Assembly (NCBI GenBank): GCA_035631035.1
Contig: DASQJL010000042.1
Span: 20,605 to 84,604, forward strand
Direction: 5' to 3'
DNA length: 64,000 nucleotides
DNA from: Candidatus Binatia bacterium
GTDB taxonomy: Bacteria > Eisenbacteria > RBG-16-71-46 > SZUA-252
The notes under the pieces were generated by a model. The model was not told where the DNA came from and made no database searches. It worked only from the letters and a program-made list of their open reading frames with translations. Within the stretch, counting starts at the first letter, position 1. Each line of letters begins with the position of its first letter. The translations under genes and the position numbers were made by a program. Shown piece by piece: positions 52,972 through 61,799 of this stretch.

Positions 52972-53888
52972 GCGACCGCATCCTGCTCGAGGGAAACGAC
53001 CCCGCGATCCGGGCCGCCGTGGAGCGGCGCGCGGGAACCGTCCTCCCCTGGGCGGCTCCCGGCGAGGAGGCGCGCGCCACGGTCTGGTTTTGCCCCGGAA
53101 ACCCGCCCGCGGAGGCGCGCGAGCTGCCCGCGCTCCATTGGATCCAGACCGGGTGGGCCGGCGTCGAGGGGTGGTTCGGACGCCCCGAGTGGCGCGAGGG
53201 GGTCCTCCTGACCCGCACGGTCGGCGATTTTCCGCAGCGCATCGCCGAGTACGTGATCGGCTACCTCCTCGCGGACGCGCTCGGGGTTCCGGAGGCGCTG
53301 CGGCAGATGGAGTCGCGCGCGTGGAAGCGCTGGACGCCCGGTTCGCTGGCCGGCCGCTCGATGCTCGTGGTGGGGCACGGCGCGATCGGCCGCCGCGTCG
53401 CCGAGGCGGCGCGCGGGCTGGGCATGAGCTCGCGGGGCATCCGCCGGGGGCCCTTGTCCCCCGAGGATCTCGCCCTGGGCGTGGAGGAGGCGTCCGCGCT
53501 CGAGGCGCTTCTTCCGGCCGCGGACGTGGTCGTGAATCTCCTGCCGCTCACCGCCGCGACGCGCTCCTTCTGGAATGCCGCGCGGCTCGACCGCATGAAG
53601 GAGGGATCCACCTTCGTGAACGTCTCGCGCGGGGCGACGGTGGACGACGACGCGCTGATCGCGGCGCTCGCGCGACGGCGCCCCGCGCGCGCCATCCTCG
53701 ACGTCTTTCGCGACGAGCCGCTTCCGGCCGCCCACCCGCTGCGGGGGGCCACGGGCGTCTGGGTCACGCCGCACGTCGCGGGGATCGGCACCGCGGAGCC
53801 GCTCGCGGCCGAGTTCGCCGCCAACTGGCTGCGCTACAAGGACGGCGCGCCGCTGCGCCACCGGGTCGACCGGGCCCGCGGATATTGA
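52968..53888 (+). CDS. D-2-hydroxyacid dehydrogenase family protein
   Basis: 306 residues. NAD-binding motif VVGHGAIGRR, catalytic Arg in VSRGATVDDDAL, Glu in VFRDEPLP and His in VTPHVAG. The layout resembles GhrA-type glyoxylate/hydroxypyruvate reductases; the substrate is not determined. GTG 52968 overlaps the glycosyltransferase stop (GTGA), and it is the last gene of the envelope run. Confidence 0.85.
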   Translation: MSDRILLEGNDPAIRAAVERRAGTVLPWAAPGEEARATVWFCPGNPPAEARELPALHWIQTGWAGVEGWFGRPEWREGVLLTRTVGDFPQRIAEYVIGYLLADALGVPEALRQMESRAWKRWTPGSLAGRSMLVVGHGAIGRRVAEAARGLGMSSRGIRRGPLSPEDLALGVEEASALEALLPAADVVVNLLPLTAATRSFWNAARLDRMKEGSTFVNVSRGATVDDDALIAALARRRPARAILDVFRDEPLPAAHPLRGATGVWVTPHVAGIGTAEPLAAEFAANWLRYKDGAPLRHRVDRARGY

Positions 53889-53944
53889 AGAAGCGTCGCG
53901 CCGGCGCGCCCGATGGTCCGGTGGGCGCATTCCGGGGAAAGTCC

Positions 53945-53972
53945 TTGATTCCCGCGCCCCCCTTCTCATAAT
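53945..53972 (+). promoter_or_regulatory. Candidate housekeeping promoter for tdh-kbl, TTGATT-N16-CATAAT
   Basis: TTGATT (53945-53950) and CATAAT (53967-53972), with a 16-base spacer, lie in the 128-base gap before tdh. The start codon has AAAGGAG at normal spacing. Nearly the same boxes and spacing occur at 14583. Confidence 0.5.
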
Positions 53973-54016
53973 CGCCTTCGAAACGCGCCGTACCTAATCG
54001 CGAAAGGAGCATCGCC

Positions 54017-55095
54017 ATGGCGGTTACGACCACCAAGGAGCCGATCGTGAGTCAGGGGATGATGTGGGCCATCCACAAGCCGAGCGCGGCGCCGGGCCTG
54101 TTCCCGACGACCGTGCCGATCCCCTCGATCGGTCCCAAGGACGTACGCATCCGGGTGACCGCGTTCGCCATCTGCGGCACCGATCTGCATATCGTGGAGT
54201 GGGATCCGTGGGCGCAGTCGCGGATCCGCCCGCCGCTCGTTCCCGGGCACGAGTTCACCGGCGTCGTGGAGTCGGTCGGCGACGAGGTCTCGCTGGTCAA
54301 GCCGGGCGACCGCGTGACGGCGGAGACGCACATCTACTGCGGGATCTGCTACGCCTGCCGCCGCGGCCTCCAGCACCTCTGCCAGAAGGTGCAGATCCTG
54401 GGCGTCGACCGGCAGGGCGCCTTCGCGGACTACGTGTCGATTCCGGAGCAGAACGTCTGGAAGCTGCACCCCGACATCCCCGAGGAGATCGCGGCGATCC
54501 ACGATCCGCTCGGGAACGCCGTGCACACGGCGCTGGCCGGTCCGGTCGCGGGACTCCGCTTCGCCGTCTTCGGATGCGGCCCGATCGGATGTTTCTCGAT
54601 CGGCGTGCTCAAGGCCGCCGGCGCCTCGTGGGTCGCGGCCATCGACAAGAACCCGGGGCGCCTGGAGCTGGCGAAGGCGATGGGCGCGGACTTCACGGTG
54701 GATGTGAACACCGCCTCCGCCTCGGCGGAGGTGCTCCGCGAGACCGCCGGCCGCGGCGTGGACGGCATGCTCGAGATGTCGGGGCATCCGCAGGCGTTCA
54801 AGGACGGCTTCGACATGCTCGCCAACGGCGGGCGCGTGTCGCTCCTCGGCATCCCCTCCAAGCCGCTCGAGATCGACGTGGCCAAGGAGATCGTCTTCCG
54901 GGGCGCCGTCGTGCAGGGGATCAACGGGCGGCTCATCTTCGACACCTGGTTCCGCATGGAGGCCCTGCTGCTCACCGGCAAGCTGAACGTGCGGCCGGTC
55001 ATCACGCACGTGCTCGGCTGGTCGGAGTTCGATCGCGCGGTGGAGCTGCAGCGCTCCGGCAAGGCGGGCAAGATCGTCCTGAAGCGGGACCACCC

Positions 55096-55099
<4 letters not shown>
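54017..55099 (+). CDS. tdh: L-threonine 3-dehydrogenase
   Basis: 360 residues, a zinc-dependent medium-chain dehydrogenase. Catalytic zinc residues lie in ICGTDLH and VPGHEFTG; the structural zinc cysteines are in YCGICYACRRGLQHLC; the Rossmann motif is FGCGPIGCF. It makes 2-amino-3-ketobutyrate from threonine. The identification is strengthened by kbl immediately downstream (ATGA overlap). The ATG at 54017 is preceded by AAAGGAG. Confidence 0.93.
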
Positions 55100-56300
<1,201 letters not shown>

Positions 56301-56304
<4 letters not shown>

Positions 56305-57314
56305 CGATCGGGGAACGCCCGCTCTACGTCCGCCTGCCCAACTGGCTCGGCGACCTGATCCTGGCCTGGCCGGTGGTCGCGGCCGCCGCGGCGCGTGGAG
56401 CGATCTTCGCGGGCCGTCCCGCGTTCGAGCCGCTCGTCCTGGCGCGTCTTCCCGGCGCGCGCTATCTCACCGCGGCGCGCACGCGCCGGCTGGCGCTCGC
56501 GCGCGAGCTGCGCGCGCTGGAGCCGGGCGCGGCTCTCCTCCTGCCCGATTCCTTCTCGTCAGCCCTCGTCGCCGCGCTCGCGGGCATTCCGCGCCGGATC
56601 GGCTACGGCGCCGAGGGGCGCGGGTTCCTGCTCACGGTGCGGGTCCCGCGCGCCGGAAGGGCCCGCAGCGCGCCGCGCGCGGCGGAGTATCGCGTCCTGG
56701 GCGAGGCCGCGGGGCTGTCGGTTCCTCCGGGGGAGCCCTCGCTCGCGGCGGCCGAGGGGGAGCGCGCGCTCGGCATGGCGCGCCTCGAGGCCGCCGGGAT
56801 CGGCGACGGTCCGGTCCTCGTGCTGGCCCCGGGGGCCGCGTACGGTCCCGCGAAGCAGTGGGGGCCGGAGCGCTTCGCCGCCGTCGGCGCGCATGTCGCG
56901 CGCTCGCGGGGGGCGGCGCTGGCGATCGTGGGCGCGGGAGGCGACGCCGGGCCCGCGGGAGAAACCGCGCGGCTCGCCGCGGCCGCCGGAGCACGGGTCG
57001 CGAACCTCGCCGGGGCGACCTCGATCCCCGAGCTGGTCGGGATCCTCGACGCCGCGCTCGCGGTCGTCTCGAACGATTCCGGCGTCATGCACCTCGCGGC
57101 CGCCCTCGGCCGGCCCACGGTCGGGATCTTCGGCTCGACCAGCCCCGTCTGGACGGCGTCGGCGGCGCCGTGGGCGACGAGCCTGTATGCCGAGTACCCC
57201 TGCTCGCCCTGCTTCCGGCGAACGTGTCCGATCGGATACGGCTGTCTCCGCTCGATCGAAGCGGAGCAGGGGACGAAGGCGGTGGAGCGGTTGCTGGGGA
57301 AGGAAAGGGAGTAG
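56301..57314 (+). CDS. Glycosyltransferase family 9, heptosyltransferase-like (apparent CTG start)
   Basis: 337 residues. The LPNWLGDLILAWPV start is the WaaF/WaaC signature, followed by LAPGAAYGPAKQWGPERF, SNDSGVMHLAAALGRP and GIFGSTSP, and a Cys-rich YPCSPCFRRTCPIGYGC end. It probably adds a heptose to the LPS inner core. The conserved N-terminus begins seven residues after the kbl stop; no ATG, GTG or TTG is in frame there, and the next GTG would cut off the signature. The codon at the overlap is CTG 56301 (CTGA), as for lpxB. Confidence 0.87.
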
Positions 57315-57318
57315 CGGG

Positions 57319-58407
57319 CTACCGGGGCGAGCGCGAGTAGGACGTCCCGTCCGACTTGTAGCGGTACCGCTTGGACACCGCCTCCACCGTGCCGGACGAG
57401 ACCAGCCCGGCGCGCGCGAGGGTCGCGAGCTCTCCGGGATACTTCCCCCGCATCGTTCGGTACGTCTCCAGGGCCAGCGTGACGCGAGCCGCGTCGTCCA
57501 CGCCGCCGATCTCCGGCGGCGCCCACGGCGCGGGCGTGGCGGAGCGCTGGACCGGCGCGAGCAGGGCGGGCGACCCGTAGATGCCGAGCCCCAGGGAGAG
57601 CGCGAGCACCAGGGTTCCGATCGCGAGCGCCAGGCCGCCGCGCGGCGCGACCCGCGGGGCGGTCGCCCCGGGCATCGGCGTGACCTTGGGCGGGGCGGCG
57701 CTCAGCGAGATCTCCACGACCCCCTGCTCGAGCAGGTGGTGGAGCGCTTCGTACACCTCGAAATCCACCAGCTTCGATTGCGCCATGATGTCGCGAATGG
57801 GGCGAAGCCCGTCGATCAGGGGCAGCACGCGCCGCTCCGCCTCGGTCATCTCCTTCGGAGGCACCGCCAGCGCCTTGGGGCGGAGCACCATGGCGGTGGA
57901 GGAGAGCTCTTCCCTGTAGCGGGCCATCTCGTCGATGCGACGCATCGACTCCATCAGGAGCCCTTCGGTGTTCAGCCGCACGTTCACCGCGAACTTGGGG
58001 ACCGTGCGCGAGTCTCCCGAGAAGTGATAGGCGCCGGTCTTCCAGGTGAGGAGCTGATGCAGGGTGTCCTGGATCTGGTCTTCGATCGCGTGCCCGAGCT
58101 GCTCGCTGGTGAGGTAGTTCCCGCTCAGCAGGATGTCGGTCAGCTCGCGGCGACTCTCGTTCTCGATCGTCTCGACCTGCCGCAGCTGCGGGTCGGTCAG
58201 CCGGCCCGTCTTGACCAGGAACGGCTTCAGCGGGTCTTTCGCGTTCCGCCGCCGGTCCCGCGTCGATACGACCTTGCCCCCCTCGAAGAAGATCACGCCG
58301 ATCTCGTCTCCAGCCGTCAGCTTGAGCACGCCCGACTTCTGCTGCACCGCGATCAGCTGAAGGATTTCGGGAAGGCTGAAATCGTCGAGATTGCCCTGGA
58401 GCGCCAT
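57319..58407 (-). CDS. DUF4388 (PATAN) protein with membrane helix and pseudopilin-like C-terminus
   Basis: 362 residues. Residues ~1-165 are a DUF4388/PATAN domain (MALQGNLDDFSLPEILQLIA; KSGVLKL; GVIFFEGGKVV), found in gliding and pilus-linked regulators. A winged-helix-like segment follows (~185-235), then one transmembrane helix (258-279). The last ~58 residues (TLALETYRTMRGKYPGELAT to SKRYRYKSDGTSY) resemble the globular end of type II secretion major pseudopilins. It converges on the GT9 gene four bases away and follows the TPR gene by three bases on the same strand, so those two are an operon. Confidence 0.75.
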   Translation of the reverse strand: MALQGNLDDFSLPEILQLIAVQQKSGVLKLTAGDEIGVIFFEGGKVVSTRDRRRNAKDPLKPFLVKTGRLTDPQLRQVETIENESRRELTDILLSGNYLTSEQLGHAIEDQIQDTLHQLLTWKTGAYHFSGDSRTVPKFAVNVRLNTEGLLMESMRRIDEMARYREELSSTAMVLRPKALAVPPKEMTEAERRVLPLIDGLRPIRDIMAQSKLVDFEVYEALHHLLEQGVVEISLSAAPPKVTPMPGATAPRVAPRGGLALAIGTLVLALSLGLGIYGSPALLAPVQRSATPAPWAPPEIGGVDDAARVTLALETYRTMRGKYPGELATLARAGLVSSGTVEAVSKRYRYKSDGTSYSRSPR

Positions 58408-58410
58408 CGG

Positions 58411-60327
58411 TCAGCTCCGTCCCGCGCCGGCCCGCCGCCCCGAGCCGCGCGCCGTCCGGGGCTCGCCCGGCGTCAGGCGCTCCACCGTCGCGGTGGTCGT
58501 GGCGAAGTAGCGGGAGACCGTGATCGCGTAGGTCAGGAGGAAGAGCAGCAGGAGCGGCACCCGCTTCGCCCAGTCGCTGCCCGGGATCGGCGAGACGTCG
58601 AGCGACGGGACGAGGGCGCCGTTCTGGATCACGAGGAGCCCCGCCGCCGTCATCACGAGGAGCGCGAAGAATCCCGAGAGGGGCGCTCCGCGCAGCATCT
58701 GGCCGCCGCCCGGAAGAAGGAACGTGATCAGCGCCTGGCCGATCGTGCGCCGCCGCGCGGCCGAGCGGTCGCGCCGCGTCAGGAGGAGCCGGGTGAACTC
58801 CATCGACTTGAGATCCTTCACGGTGCGGAAGCAGTCGTTGCAGAACGCGCGCTGCTGCATCCGGTGGACGCAGCGGCGGCAGACGATCTTCTGGCAGTTG
58901 GAGCAGTGCAGGGTCGGCAGGCTGCGCCCGAGCACCTGCCCGATTCCGGCGAAGATGAGGAAGAGCGCGGGCAGGAAGACCAGCGCGAACGGGGCCGGAG
59001 GCGTGAGCGACAGGGCAAACTTGAGGTACCGGTTCTGCTCGATCGTGGCGGGGCCGCGGAGATGTCCCGTGCGCGCGGCCAAGTCCCAGAGGGCCTGGGC
59101 CGCGGGCCGGGCGTCCATGACCGTGCGGTTCAGCTGAGGGGCGCCGAGGCGTGTGAAATCCCGCACGCGGTCGAATGCGAGCGCCGACGCGCGCGACTGC
59201 TCGCGGCTCGCTTCCGCGAAGAGGAGCTGCTTCGTGTAGACCTGCGCCAGGTTGTAGTGCGGCTCGACGGCTCCGGGACTGGCGGCCGCGGCCGATTCGT
59301 AGAGCTGGCGGGCCCGCGCGTAGTCCTCGCGCGCGAAATAGACGTTGCCCAGGCCGGTCAGGATCCAGGGGCTGTTCGGCCGGAGCACCGCGGCCAGGGT
59401 CAGCTGCTCGGCCGCGCCGTCCAGATCGCCCGCGCGTCGGCGGAGGGTCCCGAGCGCGAAGGGGAAGAGCGCCTCGTTGGCGTCTCGCGCCTCCCACGCC
59501 TGGATCGCGCGCGCGACGTCCGGGTCGTATCCCGACGAGAGCGCCCGGTCCACGAGCAGGCTCGGCTCGTCCAGCCGCGGGGCTCCGGCCCACGGGGCGA
59601 CGGAGCCGCTCCAGCCGGCCAGGGCCAGCGCCGAGGCGACGAAGAGGAGCACGAGCAGCGCCTCGCGCTTGCCGAGGCGGAACGAGAGGAGCCCCGCGAA
59701 GACGGTCGCCGTGGCCGCGGCGCCGAGGCCCCAGAGCGCGGGCGCGATTGCGATCATGCCCGCGCCGAACCCCCCGACGCGGCTTCCGCGCGCGCCGAGC
59801 GATTCCGCGATGACGTGCACGAGATGGGGAAGGTGGCGCAGGACGATGCCGACCAGGGCGAGGAGGAGGCTGAGCATCCAGACCACGACCAGCGCCGTGA
59901 CCGCGTTCGCCAGGAGGTGGCGCTGCCAGGGGTAGCTTCGTCCCAGGATCCGGAACGCCTCGGCGGCCTCGGCCACCGCGCGTCCCGGCTCCGACGTCAG
60001 GAGCAGGCGCGCGATGGTGAAGTGCGGGTCGGGGTAGTCGGGATCGAACAGGGAGGCGGCTTCGAGGAGACGGATCGCTTCGGGACGGGCGCCGGCGGCG
60101 TTGCGCTCGAGCGCTTCGCGATAGCAGGCCTGCGCCATCGGCAGGTCGCGCGCGACGCCGCGGTCGTATTTCGTTTCGAGGGCGGCGGCGATGGCGGCGT
60201 CGTCGAGCGACGCGGCGCCGGCGCGCGGCGCAAGCGAGAACGCGCACGCGAGGATCACGACGACCGCGAGTAGGCGGGGGGCTGGCGCCACGAGCGGCAC
60301 GTTAGGCTCCGGCCGGGCGAGGGTCAA
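58411..60327 (-). CDS. TPR-containing membrane protein with zinc ribbon
   Basis: 638 residues, no named family recognised. Order: signal peptide or first helix; TPR-like helices (~40-125); helices near 145-165 and 190-245; a second TPR block (~265-370, [22 protein letters not shown]); helices; a zinc ribbon (~474-505) with CSNC, CRRC and CNDC; and more helices with a GGGQ segment. It could organise a membrane assembly, perhaps with the DUF4388 protein encoded next. The frame begins at TTG 60327, but TTGACC there with TAACGT 17 bases on could be a promoter, in which case a GTG about 25-65 bases further in is the start. Confidence 0.7.
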   Translation of the reverse strand: MTLARPEPNVPLVAPAPRLLAVVVILACAFSLAPRAGAASLDDAAIAAALETKYDRGVARDLPMAQACYREALERNAAGARPEAIRLLEAASLFDPDYPDPHFTIARLLLTSEPGRAVAEAAEAFRILGRSYPWQRHLLANAVTALVVVWMLSLLLALVGIVLRHLPHLVHVIAESLGARGSRVGGFGAGMIAIAPALWGLGAAATATVFAGLLSFRLGKREALLVLLFVASALALAGWSGSVAPWAGAPRLDEPSLLVDRALSSGYDPDVARAIQAWEARDANEALFPFALGTLRRRAGDLDGAAEQLTLAAVLRPNSPWILTGLGNVYFAREDYARARQLYESAAAASPGAVEPHYNLAQVYTKQLLFAEASREQSRASALAFDRVRDFTRLGAPQLNRTVMDARPAAQALWDLAARTGHLRGPATIEQNRYLKFALSLTPPAPFALVFLPALFLIFAGIGQVLGRSLPTLHCSNCQKIVCRRCVHRMQQRAFCNDCFRTVKDLKSMEFTRLLLTRRDRSAARRRTIGQALITFLLPGGGQMLRGAPLSGFFALLVMTAAGLLVIQNGALVPSLDVSPIPGSDWAKRVPLLLLFLLTYAITVSRYFATTTATVERLTPGEPRTARGSGRRAGAGRS

Positions 60328-60346
60328 GGGAAATGTCCCTCGCGCG

Positions 60347-60355
60347 TGGTATCCT
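60347..60355 (+). promoter_or_regulatory. Extended -10 element upstream of asnS
   Basis: TGGTATCCT reads as TGn plus TATCCT, 51 bases before the asnS start in the divergent gap. No clear -35 box is seen. Confidence 0.35.
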
Positions 60356-60405
60356 CACCGCTCGTTCACCCCCGACCCACCATTCGCGAATTCCGGAGGA
60401 GTCGC

Positions 60406-61704
60406 ATGAGTCGCGAGGCGACGCGCATCGAGGCGCTGCCGTCCAGGATCGGCCAGCCGGTCACGCTGGAAGGCTGGCTGATGAATCGCCGCTCCAGCGG
60501 CAAGATCGAGTTCCTGCAAGTGAGGGACGGAAGCGGCGTCGTCCAGTGCGTGGCCGTCCGCTCCGACCTGCCCGACGAGACCTTCGCGCGCTGCGCTTCG
60601 GCCGCGCAGGAGAGCGCGATCCGCGTGAAGGGCGTCGTCCGCGAGGACAAGCGCGCCCCGAGCGGCGTGGAGCTCACGCTCACCGACCTCGAGATCGTCG
60701 CGCCGAGCAAGGACTACCCGATCACGCCGAAGGAGCACGGGACCCCCTTCCTGCTCGACCATCGCCACCTCTGGATCCGCTCGCAGCGCCAGCACGCGAT
60801 CCTCCGGATTCGCCACACCGTGGTGGACGCCTGCCGCGACTTCCTGAACCGGGACGGCTTCATCCTCGCCGACGCGCCGATCTTCACGCCCAATGCCTGC
60901 GAGGGGACGACGACGCTCTTCGAGACCGACTATTTCGGGGAGAAGGCGTACCTCACGCAGAGCGGGCAGCTGTACAACGAGGCCACCGCCATGGCGCTGG
61001 GGAAGACCTACTGCTTCGGGCCGACCTTCCGGGCGGAGAAGTCGAAGACCCGCCGGCACCTGATCGAGTTCTGGATGGTGGAGCCGGAGGTGGCGTACGC
61101 CACGCTGGACGACGTCATGGACCTCATCGAGCGCTTCGTGACGTCCGTCGTGGAGCGGGTGCTGACCGACCGGAGGACCGAGCTCCGCGTGCTGGAGCGC
61201 GACACGGCTCCCCTCGAGCGGGTGAAGGCCCCCTTCCCGCGGATCGCCTACGACGAGGCGGCCCGGATCCTCGTCGCGAAGGGGCTCCCGTTCGAGGCGG
61301 GGAACGACTTCGGCGGCACGGACGAGACGGTGCTCACCGAGGGATTCGACCGTCCCTTCTTCGTGCACCGCTTTCCGGCCGCGGTGAAGGCCTTCTACAT
61401 GAAGCGCGACCCCAAGGACGAGCGCCTGTCGCTCTCCTGCGACCTCCTGGCCCCGGAGGGGTACGGGGAGATCGTGGGAGGCGGGGAGCGCGAGGACGAC
61501 CTCGAAACGCTGGCCGGCCGGGTCGCCGACCACGGGCTTCCCGAAGAGGCGTTCCGCTGGTACCTGGACCTGCGGCGCTACGGCTCGGTTCCGCACGCGG
61601 GATTCGGCATGGGGATCGAGCGGGCCCTGACCTGGATCTGCGGCATCGACCACGTCCGCGAGACCATTCCCTTCCCGAGGATGCTCCATCGGCTGAAGCC
61701 CTGA
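60406..61704 (+). CDS. asnS: Asparaginyl-tRNA synthetase
   Basis: 432 residues. An OB-fold anticodon domain ([18 protein letters not shown]), then a class II core with [23 protein letters not shown], motif 2 [11 protein letters not shown] and motif 3 [10 protein letters not shown]. The [10 protein letters not shown] and QSGQLYNEA segments favour AsnRS over AspRS. The ATG at 60406 is chosen for CCGGAGGAG upstream; the frame is open 60 bases earlier but through the promoter region. Confidence 0.93.
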   Translation: MSREATRIEALPSRIGQPVTLEGWLMNRRSSGKIEFLQVRDGSGVVQCVAVRSDLPDETFARCASAAQESAIRVKGVVREDKRAPSGVELTLTDLEIVAPSKDYPITPKEHGTPFLLDHRHLWIRSQRQHAILRIRHTVVDACRDFLNRDGFILADAPIFTPNACEGTTTLFETDYFGEKAYLTQSGQLYNEATAMALGKTYCFGPTFRAEKSKTRRHLIEFWMVEPEVAYATLDDVMDLIERFVTSVVERVLTDRRTELRVLERDTAPLERVKAPFPRIAYDEAARILVAKGLPFEAGNDFGGTDETVLTEGFDRPFFVHRFPAAVKAFYMKRDPKDERLSLSCDLLAPEGYGEIVGGGEREDDLETLAGRVADHGLPEEAFRWYLDLRRYGSVPHAGFGMGIERALTWICGIDHVRETIPFPRMLHRLKP

Positions 61705-61740
61705 AGGGGCGGGCGGGTGTCGGGAAAAGGGGCGCGGAAA

Positions 61741-61749
61741 TGCTATAAT
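61741..61749 (+). promoter_or_regulatory. Extended -10 promoter (TGCTATAAT) for the M14 peptidase
   Basis: A consensus TATAAT with the TGn extension at 61741-61749 lies in the 95-base gap after asnS, 51 bases before the peptidase start. There is no obvious -35, as is usual for extended -10 promoters. Confidence 0.55.
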
Positions 61750-61799
61750 CAACGTGGTTGCTCCCGTCGCATCCCGCTTTGCACCGTCGGAGTACCCCT

